Source of the DNA: Lachnospiraceae bacterium
Lineage (GTDB): Bacteria > Bacillota > Clostridia > Lachnospirales > Lachnospiraceae
Reading direction: 5' to 3'
Assembly (NCBI GenBank): GCA_015057665.1
Contig: SVDY01000013.1
Location: forward strand, 1-53,233
Length of the DNA: 53,233 nucleotides
A program made the position numbers and the translations under genes. The notes beneath the pieces were generated by a model, which saw only the letters and a program-made list of their open reading frames with translations, made no database searches and had not been told where the DNA came from. This document shows positions 1 through 8,068 of the stretch, one piece after another (position 1 is the stretch's first letter; the number at the start of each line of letters is the position of its first letter).

Positions 1-10
1 GCTGCCTGTG
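1..10 (+). repeat. Terminal 10-bp direct repeat, left copy
   Basis: GCTGCCTGTG opens the window and recurs at 53223-53232. It encodes the His-Arg-Gln of the recombinase on the minus strand, in the same codon phase at both ends. The next base differs (T on the left, C on the right). It may be an attachment core or a residual overlap of a circular sequence. Confidence 0.6.
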
Positions 11-1843
11 TGGTAGCCATACCAGGGAGTATTTTTTCCCTGCTGTACCACATCCCATGGAGCATTTTCCTCCATTATGTACTGAGGACTCATCGTCCTC
101 ATCGTTTCCAACGTCCTTTTGCTCGTCGATACGAACTGTAGCATGATTTTTTCTACCTTCAATAATCATATCTACTTCTTCCGTTGATTTTCCACTGACA
201 TTTACAAACCATGTAAATCTATTGTTTCCCTGCGGAATGATCCGTGCAATGAACTTATCAACAATATCATTATCTACTTTTGGTTGTGAGAAGTCAATTA
301 GTTCATCCAATGTTTCTCGTATTGCTTTCCAATTTAGTCCATTGTCTTTTTCCTGAACGGGTGTTATGTTTTGATTTTTTAATTGTTGTTCATATTCTGT
401 CAGTTCTTCTTCCAGCTTTTTCTTTCGTTTACGATATTCTTCAATGGAAATATCCCCTTCTGTTCTCATATCTATCAAGTTGCTCAGCCTCTGCTTCGTT
501 TTCTCAATTCTTCCTATTAATATAGTAGATTCTGATTTATTAACTGTTTTTGTCTGATAGCAACTTTTCAGAAATTCTTCCACTTGGGAAATTGCGTCTT
601 TCCGATTAACCCATATTTCTTGCAAAAGAAACATACACATGACTTCTAGCTTCCAGTCGGCAATCATTTGCATATCGCAAAACCCCTCAGTACTTAATCC
701 CTGCTCTCTTCTCTTTTTGGCGGAACCATTATTTAGCTGATTATAACATTGATATCCATAGGACCAGTCTTTCGTTTTATTCTTATGCCAGCGATTCTTT
801 CTGAAAGTATAACCACAAGAACATCTCAAACGTTTATTCCATAGATCATGAGATTCTCTAATTGGTTTCATTACCTTTTTCTCTCCAAATGGTGTTTGTA
901 TTGTTTTTGGTATATTCAATTCCGCTCTTCTGCTTTTTCTTATTTTTTCACATCGATACCATTCTTCTTCCGTAACAATAGGTGGAAAATCCGCCTTCAC
1001 ATACATATAGGTATCTGCGTTATGGTTATTTACTCTTTTTTGTTCCAGATAATTGTTACTAAAAGATTTCCCATAAGCCATATAGCCCATATAAGTCGGA
1101 TTTGCAAGAATTCTTCCTACATTTGAAGCTGTCCATTTTATTTTACCAGATGCTGCTATGCGTCTTCGGTTACTCAGTTCATTAGCTATCTTGGTTGCAC
1201 CAATACCATCATTCAAATACATATCAAATATCATGCGAACCGTTTCTGCCTGTTCCTCATTGATTACATATGTATCTCCAACGCGGTCATAGCCTAAAAT
1301 ATTCCCATTACCATAAATAACACCATTTGTTCTGCTAATATGCTGCCCGGCTTTTACTCGTTCAGATACTTTACGACTCTCTTCCTGGGCTAAAGTCGCC
1401 ATGATTGTCAATCGAAGTTCTCCGTCACCATCCATAGTCCAGATATTATCTTCCACAAAATAAACTTCAACGCCAATGCTTTTTAACATTCTTGTCATTA
1501 CAAGAGTGTCTACTGTATTTCTTGCAAATCGACAAACTTCTCTGGTAACAATCAAATCAAATTTTCCTGCTTTCGCATCCTCAATCATTTGCAAAAAAGC
1601 AGGTCGTTTTCTTGCTTGGGTTCCTGTAATTCCTTCATCAATATATTTATCAAGCACATCCCAATTTGGATGATATTTAGCCTGATCTTCGTACCACTGC
1701 ATCTGATTTTCCAGAGCAGATAACTGTGCTTCATGTTCTGTAGAAACCCTTCCGTAAAATACAACTCTTCTGGCTCTATCTCTAACATTAAACGCCTCAA
1801 ATGGCATTGGAATCTTCTGATTAAATACTACATTACTTGTCAT
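1..1843 (-). CDS. Large serine recombinase, 5' part (runs off the left edge)
   Basis: Site-specific DNA recombinase for integration and excision of the element. The frame is open for 614 codons and has no stop before the window edge. The N-terminal resolvase domain has the YGRVST motif with the predicted nucleophile Ser34, followed by TREVCRFARN and the LAQEES motif. A recombinase domain (about 170-290), a Cys-rich zinc ribbon (CSCGYTF and a later CYNQ, about 345-375) and a C-terminal coiled coil (about 430-490) follow. The start is the ATG at 1843, or the adjacent ATG at 1846, behind GGAGG. The missing 47 residues and the stop appear to lie at 53080-53233. In place it would end in whatever lies outside the window. 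It is the only integrase gene seen. Confidence 0.9.
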   Translation of the reverse strand, partial: MTSNVVFNQKIPMPFEAFNVRDRARRVVFYGRVSTEHEAQLSALENQMQWYEDQAKYHPNWDVLDKYIDEGITGTQARKRPAFLQMIEDAKAGKFDLIVTREVCRFARNTVDTLVMTRMLKSIGVEVYFVEDNIWTMDGDGELRLTIMATLAQEESRKVSERVKAGQHISRTNGVIYGNGNILGYDRVGDTYVINEEQAETVRMIFDMYLNDGIGATKIANELSNRRRIAASGKIKWTASNVGRILANPTYMGYMAYGKSFSNNYLEQKRVNNHNADTYMYVKADFPPIVTEEEWYRCEKIRKSRRAELNIPKTIQTPFGEKKVMKPIRESHDLWNKRLRCSCGYTFRKNRWHKNKTKDWSYGYQCYNQLNNGSAKKRREQGLSTEGFCDMQMIADWKLEVMCMFLLQEIWVNRKDAISQVEEFLKSCYQTKTVNKSESTILIGRIEKTKQRLSNLIDMRTEGDISIEEYRKRKKKLEEELTEYEQQLKNQNITPVQEKDNGLNWKAIRETLDELIDFSQPKVDNDIVDKFIARIIPQGNNRFTWFVNVSGKSTEEVDMIIEGRKNHATVRIDEQKDVGNDEDDESSVHNGGKCSMGCGTAGKKYSLVWLPHRQ

Positions 1844-1883
1844 CATTTCTATGCACCTCCTGTTTATGCTCAAATTCTATCCA

Positions 1884-2036
1884 TCAGGAAGCCATTTGTG
1901 AAATGTGCGAATCTGCCTCTTCGCACTGCGATTTGTATTTCTTTACTACATTCTTATATGTTGCTTCATTGACAATTCCTCTGTCGTATAAAATCTCTAT
2001 CAGAATAATCGCTGCGTAAGTATTATCAATTCTCAT
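1884..2036 (-). CDS. Small SHOCT-like protein
   Basis: A 50-residue protein directly upstream of the recombinase, same strand, 40-bp gap, likely cotranscribed. The ATG at 2036 was chosen because GGAGGC lies four bases before it; a longer in-frame start at 2066 lacks a binding site. The segment from about residue 7 to 34 (hydrophobic helix, D-R-G-I turn, then TY..VVKKY) resembles the short SHOCT oligomerisation motif, but the match is by eye. Small proteins of this size often precede serine recombinases in Clostridia elements. Function is unknown; a role in recombinase control is only an inference from position. Confidence 0.6.
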   Translation of the reverse strand: MRIDNTYAAIILIEILYDRGIVNEATYKNVVKKYKSQCEEADSHISQMAS

Positions 2037-2076
2037 ATTTGCCTCCAAAAAAATAACGCCTGGCATAATCCAAACG

Positions 2077-2595
2077 TTAATACTTCTTTCTTACTAAATA
2101 ATCATATCCCGTTCTAACATTACAAAACATGCAGTCACCTTTTATCTTCTGATGCAAATCTGCTCTTTTTATGTAATGCTCGTCCGATTCATAAAATGGT
2201 TTTGCACATACAGGGCATAGCGTCATTACAATAGGTTTATCTATTTTCCTGACTCCTGTGCTTATTCGTAATGCTTCATCCACTTTTGTCATCTGATAAC
2301 GATTTAAATATCCTATTTTTTCATCCAGCCTGCTTTTATCTAATGTTCTTATTTGTTCTAATAACACAACTGAATCCTTTTCTAGTCCCTTCATTTCCTT
2401 CAACTTAACATGTGTGGGCAGTTTCGTTTTTGTTTTGCTGGTAATCGCTGCTATGATTACAGTTGGACTATACTCATTTCCAATATTATTTTGAAGAATT
2501 AGAACTGGTCTATATCCTCCCTGCTCACTTCCTCGGACCGAATCTAAATCTGCATAATATATTGATCCTCTTTTTATCACTTTCTTTTCTTCCAT
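2077..2595 (-). CDS. MazF/PemK-family endoribonuclease with Cys-rich C-terminal extension
   Basis: A toxin-type mRNA interferase fold. The first 115 residues have the MazF pattern: [10 protein letters not shown], a [15 protein letters not shown] loop carrying the conserved Arg-Pro, the [10 protein letters not shown] strand, and the [11 protein letters not shown] segment. Beyond the usual end of about 115 residues there is an extra 55 residues with CPVC and a later CMFC pair, which looks like a zinc ribbon. The ATG at 2595 has AGGAGG eight bases upstream and was preferred to the longer frame starting at 2649. No MazE-like antitoxin gene is adjacent, so it may act as a solitary, regulated RNase or be controlled in trans. 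The family call is firm; the extension's role is unknown. Confidence 0.85.
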   Translation of the reverse strand: MEEKKVIKRGSIYYADLDSVRGSEQGGYRPVLILQNNIGNEYSPTVIIAAITSKTKTKLPTHVKLKEMKGLEKDSVVLLEQIRTLDKSRLDEKIGYLNRYQMTKVDEALRISTGVRKIDKPIVMTLCPVCAKPFYESDEHYIKRADLHQKIKGDCMFCNVRTGYDYLVRKKY

Positions 2596-3109
2596 ATAAT
2601 ATGTTCCTCCTAGTGTCTTCTGCCAACAGTCTTTAATGTATTTGTTCATGGCTATGTATCAGCCAGACGAAAACATAAATTTTGCCTGGCTACCATTTTC
2701 ATTCAATATCAATAAGCCCTTTTGTCCTCGACACCCCGGCTTTTCTGTATTCATATACTGGGAAGTCACCAAACGACTGACAGCGAATCAGTTCCACGAG
2801 CATCCATTACTCCTCCAAGGTTCTCTCGAAGCCGCCCTCACCTACATGACCGGACGGGAGTATCATTATGCCTGTTGTCTGTTATCGCCATATCAGTAGC
2901 AATCTGATATTTATAACCCGATATTCTTCGCTCCCCGAACTACAATCAACTGCAAACCAAAGTTCTCAATGTGTGGGATTTCGTTGCCTTTGTCTTTCGG
3001 CTCATGACGTATCTGTTAATGTGGCTTACGCTCATCACGATAACAACAGGAATGTATCTGGTGAATGGGTATTCTGTTATCAAGGTGCATACCAATTCGC
3101 CTAGATAAA
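2596..3109. other. Gene-poor stretch with short, unassigned coding traces
   Basis: No gene can be supported. Base composition is visibly richer in G+C than its neighbours. On the minus strand GGAGG precedes an ATG at 2803 that opens a 34-codon frame ending at 2699, with a protein-like start (VELIRCQSFGDF). On the plus strand the last 45 codons before the stop near 3104 in one frame read like a membrane segment (LLMWLTLITITTGMYLV). These may be remnants of older element genes or untranslated leader sequence. Confidence 0.4.
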
Positions 3110-3150
3110 GGAAAACAGGTGAAAGAAATTTACTTCCTTCACCTGTTTCC
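3110..3150 (-). terminator. Terminator of the RES/AbiE-like operon
   Basis: Inverted repeat with arms at 3110-3123 and 3138-3150 (core AACAGGTGAA / TTCACCTGTT). Read on the minus strand it follows the RES gene stop by about 50 bases and runs into TTTTCCTTTA. Confidence 0.7.
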
Positions 3151-3201
3151 TCACTTAGAGCAAAAATTGTAACCCTGCTTATTTAATTTTTCATTTTATT
3201 T

Positions 3202-4314
3202 TTAAATGATTTCTCCCCAATCTATTTGATCTTTTCCTGGGGCATTAATTTTATCACGCCATGTACAAAATAGGAATTCATCAAAATGGTAAAATTCTGT
3301 CTCTCTATACGGATATTGTCTATAATAATTACCAATGTTGGTTATAAAACCAGTTGACACTGAACTCATCTCATATCTCTTATACTTAAGTGAAGCATCA
3401 AGTTGTTTATATAAGGCATAATTAAATGAATCATCTATTTTCAAGTGCTTAACAAGTCTGGACGTATCATCATAATCCACAAATAACGCCAAATTAATTG
3501 CACAAAGAGAGAACATTTCATCATCTACTCGCTTAGAATAATAAGCAACTCCATCGTATTTAAGTTTTTTACATGCCATCATAATTGCTTGTGATACAAT
3601 ATACTCTGATTTAAAAATTCTGTTCTCTTCTTTTATTCGATATGATGTCGCCATCGATAGCATAAAAAGCTTAAGCCAACAATGAACTCTATTTGATTCA
3701 AATTCATTTAACTTCGAAAAATCTCTTATCGTAACAGCTAAATTAAATACTTTTTGACTTCCGTCTAAAACAATCGGTGCTACGTTAAAATCCGCTTCAT
3801 AAGGAAATCCTGTTTCGATCCAACATCCATATGAAGAATTCGCCAAGTACAAACTTGGATTACCAGGAATACTAAATCGATAATTTCCAGATTTAGCTCT
3901 CATTTCTTTTGGCAAAAATAACATTTCCTTTGCTTTGTATGCCTTTGACGGATTACCTAACCTACATCTAAAAAATTGCAGTTCTCCAAACGAATTGTGA
4001 TAAAATGCATAACTGCTATTAAGTTCACTTACTGCAAAAGAATCATTACCTATATCCTTTAATAAGTTATATATAATAGTATTACTTTTTGAAATATCTG
4101 CTTTATAATAACATCTTATAGATTCGATAATTTTCTTTTTGTACTTTTTGATTATCTTAATGCTTTCGTCATCCGCCCCTGCATTTTCAGCCTGTCTCTG
4201 CACTATCGTAAATTTGCTATTTAAATCTTTTATGTAATCAAAATCCCTTTCCAAAATAAATGGCGCATAAAGTTCTTTGCATATAAACCCATTGTTTAAC
4301 CATGTCAACCTCAT
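3202..4314 (-). CDS. RES-domain-containing protein (putative toxin/effector)
   Basis: A 370-residue protein. Residues about 108-170 carry a RES-like core: FFRCRLGN near the front and YRFSIPGNPSLYLANSS followed by CWIE, matching the Arg, GxxxLYLA and Glu features of RES proteins, some of which are known to degrade NAD+. The flanking N-terminal helical region (1-105) and the long C-terminal part (200-370) are unassigned, and the protein is over twice the length of minimal RES toxins. It lies 83 bp downstream of the nucleotidyltransferase on the same strand, probably in one operon. The usual Xre-type antitoxin is absent. GGAAGG lies nine bases before the ATG. The RES call is from motifs only. 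Confidence 0.6.
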   Translation of the reverse strand: MRLTWLNNGFICKELYAPFILERDFDYIKDLNSKFTIVQRQAENAGADDESIKIIKKYKKKIIESIRCYYKADISKSNTIIYNLLKDIGNDSFAVSELNSSYAFYHNSFGELQFFRCRLGNPSKAYKAKEMLFLPKEMRAKSGNYRFSIPGNPSLYLANSSYGCWIETGFPYEADFNVAPIVLDGSQKVFNLAVTIRDFSKLNEFESNRVHCWLKLFMLSMATSYRIKEENRIFKSEYIVSQAIMMACKKLKYDGVAYYSKRVDDEMFSLCAINLALFVDYDDTSRLVKHLKIDDSFNYALYKQLDASLKYKRYEMSSVSTGFITNIGNYYRQYPYRETEFYHFDEFLFCTWRDKINAPGKDQIDWGEII

Positions 4315-4397
4315 GTTAAATGTCCTTCCTTTAAATCAGCTGTGAAACTACCTTTTTTAACTTTTCATTTGTTAAATTAAGATTCCCCATGAATACC

Positions 4398-5150
4398 TTA
4401 GACTCCATACACATCTTTCAATACCTGTAAGGCATCTTCCAATTCCATATCAAGTCCAATATTCTTTAGATTAATGCGTTCTTGTGGCATTTTTGTTATA
4501 AATTCTCTTATATCCGCTTTAACCACTTCCGGGGCACTAACCGTTTCATCTGGATTTATTATATTCATCAGACGAAATACATCGTTTTTATGTTTTTTGA
4601 TATCATCTGAATTTACGTGCTCACTCTCGCTTTTTCTTCTACAAAGATCAATCCAGGCACGCATTTTAAATGGAATCAAATGTTCGGCTCCCAGAACGCC
4701 TACTTCATTCACTACTTTTCTCCCACTCAACATAAATTCATAATATTCATCATTCAGCATAATTGCTGACAAGCTGGAAACTTCATCAGAAATATGTAAT
4801 GGAGTGATTGTCATATCACTCTCATGTAAATGATATCCTGGGTCTTTTGAAAATAACTCTATCATAATCGGAAAATTTGGAGTATTCGGTTCTGTAAAAC
4901 GATAGAAATGGAGCTTTTCTGAACTTTTCCATCCGCATTTGTAATCACCCGCTTTAATAAACTTCCACATTACTTCCCCAAATTCTTCAAAACGATTTTC
5001 AATCAGCAATATCATATCAATATCCTTGGTAACACGAAAATTCAAGTTCGCCTTACCCATCAGAATATCACATGCAGTACCACCAATAATCGTATAACAG
5101 TCCTCGTATCCCTTAAAAGCTTCTTTGAAAACTTCAAATCCCATTACCAT
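4398..5150 (-). CDS. AbiEii-like nucleotidyltransferase
   Basis: A 250-residue protein of the nucleotidyltransferase fold. Residues 21-48 read IIGGTACDILMG, then TKDIDMILL, giving the G-G and D-x-D of the polymerase-beta-like catalytic site. A third acidic strand is likely at IMIELF near residue 97. Proteins of this kind serve as the toxin partner in AbiE-type abortive infection pairs, where they transfer nucleotides to tRNA or another target. It overlaps the upstream wHTH gene by seven bases, so translation is coupled. The first ATG (5150) has GGAGG seven bases upstream; an ATG two codons later is the alternative. The C-terminal helical part (170-250) is typical of the family. Confidence 0.75.
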   Translation of the reverse strand: MVMGFEVFKEAFKGYEDCYTIIGGTACDILMGKANLNFRVTKDIDMILLIENRFEEFGEVMWKFIKAGDYKCGWKSSEKLHFYRFTEPNTPNFPIMIELFSKDPGYHLHESDMTITPLHISDEVSSLSAIMLNDEYYEFMLSGRKVVNEVGVLGAEHLIPFKMRAWIDLCRRKSESEHVNSDDIKKHKNDVFRLMNIINPDETVSAPEVVKADIREFITKMPQERINLKNIGLDMELEDALQVLKDVYGV

Positions 5151-6103
5151 TTGTATTCCTCCACTACCTCTTTTATCTGCATTTCTACTCGTTCATCCTC
5201 TATATTCTTAAGACTTTCTACCAATGATACAATATCGACTACTCCATCTTTTGCAAACGTTATAGGATTATATTTCCATAATTCTACCTCAACATAATCA
5301 TTATCTGTCACAAGTTTTGGATCTATCAGATATTCCTTAGGTATATCCTTTGATTTTTTCTTATCCATAGCGAAAACCGTACATTTAGGAAAATTCAACA
5401 TGCTTCGCTTTGCCAAAGCTGTTTCACCTGCATATGGTAAACCCATATCATAATGCATACTAGCCACATAAATTATCTTTTGAACAGGTGACTGCAAGAA
5501 TTCTTTTGAAAGCTGATATAATTCCTTTCCTATTGCAACTGCTTTAACTAGCTTACGGGTTCCCTCTTTTCGTGTTTCCAATAAACCAAGTTCCTGCAGT
5601 TCAAGTACCGCCCTACTAACATTCATAGCTGATATATCAAGATGTTCCATAAGTTCTGCCTGGCTTACTTCCTCTATTTTTTCCTTATATATAAAGTACA
5701 AAAGAAGGTATTGCGCTATGGCAGATAGGTGTTCAACTTTTTCTCTCTTACCCGCACATAATTCTCTTAAACACATCCCCAGTTCAGGCACATATATTTG
5801 CGAATTCGGTACAATAAAAGGAATTCTGTTCTTAATTAAAGCATTTCTTTGATAGGTTGAAACAGCATCAAGCCACAATACAACCGACATACCTGATATC
5901 TTTTCTATTTCATACATTTCCTTTTCAAATCTAGAAATAATGAAATTATCAGAATTATTCTTCATCAGGATACACTGCATATTTTCCATATAAGCCACAT
6001 AATATTCCCTCTTATTTCGCAAATACAGGGGAAGCTTTTTCTTACCATCCCATTCTTCAATTTTTACATTAATTCCAAATATATCGTTTAAATAATTTTT
6101 CAT
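5144..6103 (-). CDS. AbiEi-like winged-helix antitoxin/regulator
   Basis: A 319-residue protein whose central part (about 125-200) is a winged helix-turn-helix: SQAELMEHLDISAMNVSRAV, then LELQELGLLETRKEG. The remaining regions are unassigned. Its place upstream of and overlapping an AbiEii-like nucleotidyltransferase, plus a DNA-binding domain, matches the AbiEi antitoxin role: neutralisation genetics plus autorepression. A near-perfect inverted repeat sits 27 bp before the ATG and could be its operator. In AbiEi the winged helix is usually N-terminal, so this is a divergent relative at best. The start has AGGTG four bases upstream. Confidence 0.6.
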   Translation of the reverse strand: MKNYLNDIFGINVKIEEWDGKKKLPLYLRNKREYYVAYMENMQCILMKNNSDNFIISRFEKEMYEIEKISGMSVVLWLDAVSTYQRNALIKNRIPFIVPNSQIYVPELGMCLRELCAGKREKVEHLSAIAQYLLLYFIYKEKIEEVSQAELMEHLDISAMNVSRAVLELQELGLLETRKEGTRKLVKAVAIGKELYQLSKEFLQSPVQKIIYVASMHYDMGLPYAGETALAKRSMLNFPKCTVFAMDKKKSKDIPKEYLIDPKLVTDNDYVEVELWKYNPITFAKDGVVDIVSLVESLKNIEDERVEMQIKEVVEEYKW

Positions 6104-6129
6104 AAAACACCTTTTAACATTTTTTATTT

Positions 6130-6154
6130 ATATTAACATATTTTTTGTTAATAT
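6130..6154. promoter_or_regulatory. Probable operator of the AbiE-like pair
   Basis: Perfect 9-bp inverted repeat ATATTAACA / TGTTAATAT with a 7-base spacer, 27 bp upstream of the winged-helix gene. AbiEi antitoxins are known to bind inverted repeats at their own promoter. The rest of 6104-6311 is AT-rich and shows no gene. Confidence 0.5.
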
Positions 6155-6311
6155 TCAATGTTTTTGTTATTTTATGCATGTTTCTAATACTGTTTACTTT
6201 ACATAAAGAAGCATAGTTTATTATCTACATCTGCCCGCAAATCTAAATTACCAAACAAAAATCATCCTACCCGTTGCAATAGTCATCTTGTTCAATATGT
6301 TTTAAAAATAT

Positions 6312-8066
6312 TTATATATGTTCATAGTCCCATATATCTATAGGAAATCTCGCATATTGCTTAAGTTTCTTATTTTCCGGCATCGCAATCATTAACAAAC
6401 GCCTTGGTCTTGTCATCGCAACATAAGCTATCCTCATTAATTCGTCTTTCAAATCTCCGTCCATTAAAAATTTTGGTGTCAGCGTTTTTCCAGTCTTGCT
6501 TTTTACGTAAATCAAAACAGCATCATATGTCTCACCTTTCACACCATGAATGGATGATCTAGTATAATCTACATTTGTTCGCTTTTCAAAAAAGTTTTTT
6601 AATGGTATCTTCTTAAAATCCGGATTCTTCGTATCTCTTGTCTTAATTTTGAAAATATCTTTTACATCACTTCCATTCATTAACTGAAAATCATAATTTT
6701 TCAGAATTCCAATATATAGTTTTACAAATAAATTTACCCACTCTGCAATACCTAAGTTTATATCTGGCATAGCACAAAAAATATCTATTATGAAATTCTT
6801 CCAATTATCTTCATCTGTATATTCACTTATTTTTTTGCTCATCAAATAATCTTCTACTTCTTCCCCAAAAAGAATTCTAAATGATGCTTTAGACATATCA
6901 TTGTATGCCCTTTTCCGAGAACCATGTTTCCATTCATATGCAGCTTTTGCAATTAATTCTATTTCCTTGCTTTTCCATAAATCTTTAACATCCGTATCAG
7001 AATATATTCTGCCTCTGGTAAGAACAGCAACGTTTTCTGGTTTAATTTCTATTTCCATACTCCTGCATTTTTCAAGAAAACAATCTATTACTTCTAATTC
7101 TGTATTACCATTTGTTAATAGCAGTATAGGTTTTTGGGGTTCATTTTTATATTTCCCCACTGCTTCGTTTGTTCTTTTTCCTTGTAATGTTGCCGAAAAC
7201 CAAGCGGTAGCATTACAAATATGCTGCGAACTACGAAAATTACCAGTCAACTCAATACAATCCCATAAATCTTCATATATCTTCTTATTAAAACATTCTG
7301 GACTTGCATTTCTCCATTCATAAATAGCCTGATCCGGATCGCCCACTAAGAATAATGATTTTATGCCTGCTTCTGTCAGCAAATCAAATACTGCCATCTG
7401 TTCCTCTGATGTATCTTGAGCCTCATCAATAATAATTATAGGAAAACGTTCAACTATTGCCTTTGCTATCAAGGGATATTCTTTTAGGAGCCTATATGCA
7501 AAAGATGCAACCTCATTTTGGAAAACAACATTTTTCTTCATAAGCATCACTTTGTATTGCTGGCACGGAAGAAGTCGATTCTTTCCGCGTAATTCACACT
7601 CGACAACTTCTTTATCTTTATAGAACTTATTATCAATTCCCCATTGGAATTTCTCTATATTGTCCACGCATCCTTTTTTATAACATTCCGTTCTCCAATA
7701 ATTATAAGGAAGCTTCCAATTATCACTCAAAGCAATCTGTGGTCTTACTTTGTCATGTGTTTTTAAATAGCCGTATCTTAAAACAATAAACTCATTAATG
7801 AAACTGTCGACCGTCCCGATATAATGTGGATAGTCTAGTTTACCAATGCCCTTATTCAACAAAAGAGCTTTTTTATATACTTCTTCACTGGCGATATTTG
7901 TGAATGACAAAACAGCCACACCTTGATGATAACTATCCCATTTATCCAAATAATCCATTAACTTTGATGCGACCGAATATGTCTTTCCGCTTCCAGGGCA
8001 TGCCCTTACAACAACCTTGCCTTCGGCCTTTAAAAATAATGATTGTTCATGTGTTAACTCTTCCAT
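6312..8066 (-). CDS. gajB: UvrD/Rep-like helicase, Gabija GajB-type
   Basis: Superfamily 1 helicase of 584 residues. Motifs in order: Walker A CPGSGKT (near 26), Ia LSFTNIASEE, II IIIDEAQD, III LFLVGDPDQAIYEWR, IV GNFRSS, V HGVKGETYDAV, VI YVAMTRPRR. It acts with the OLD nuclease encoded immediately upstream; that pairing defines class 2 OLD/Gabija phage defence. The ATG at 8066 was chosen because it follows the gajA stop by two bases and has GGAAAGG just upstream; an alternative at 8087 would overlap gajA by 19 bases. It is longer than the well-studied B. cereus protein (about 494 residues), with the extra length mainly in the middle. Nothing suggests inactivation. Confidence 0.85.
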   Translation of the reverse strand: MEELTHEQSLFLKAEGKVVVRACPGSGKTYSVASKLMDYLDKWDSYHQGVAVLSFTNIASEEVYKKALLLNKGIGKLDYPHYIGTVDSFINEFIVLRYGYLKTHDKVRPQIALSDNWKLPYNYWRTECYKKGCVDNIEKFQWGIDNKFYKDKEVVECELRGKNRLLPCQQYKVMLMKKNVVFQNEVASFAYRLLKEYPLIAKAIVERFPIIIIDEAQDTSEEQMAVFDLLTEAGIKSLFLVGDPDQAIYEWRNASPECFNKKIYEDLWDCIELTGNFRSSQHICNATAWFSATLQGKRTNEAVGKYKNEPQKPILLLTNGNTELEVIDCFLEKCRSMEIEIKPENVAVLTRGRIYSDTDVKDLWKSKEIELIAKAAYEWKHGSRKRAYNDMSKASFRILFGEEVEDYLMSKKISEYTDEDNWKNFIIDIFCAMPDINLGIAEWVNLFVKLYIGILKNYDFQLMNGSDVKDIFKIKTRDTKNPDFKKIPLKNFFEKRTNVDYTRSSIHGVKGETYDAVLIYVKSKTGKTLTPKFLMDGDLKDELMRIAYVAMTRPRRLLMIAMPENKKLKQYARFPIDIWDYEHI

Positions 8067-8068
8067 AT

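Noticed and set aside
61-125. A GATGAGGACGATGAGTCC-like stretch on the minus strand recalling a hammerhead ribozyme core
   Set aside because: The required CUGAUGA and GAAA core is not complete and the segment is inside the recombinase coding sequence.
1585-2019. Several short frames on both strands over the recombinase start
   Set aside because: They are frame shadows of the recombinase and of the 50-residue gene; none has a ribosome binding site.
2636-3104. Plus-strand frames of 60-90 codons
   Set aside because: They overlap one another in different frames, lack binding sites and match no family; only noted as coding traces.
6901-7323. A 140-codon plus-strand frame
   Set aside because: It is antisense to the gajB-type helicase, whose motifs are clear; Ser/Phe-rich shadow composition.
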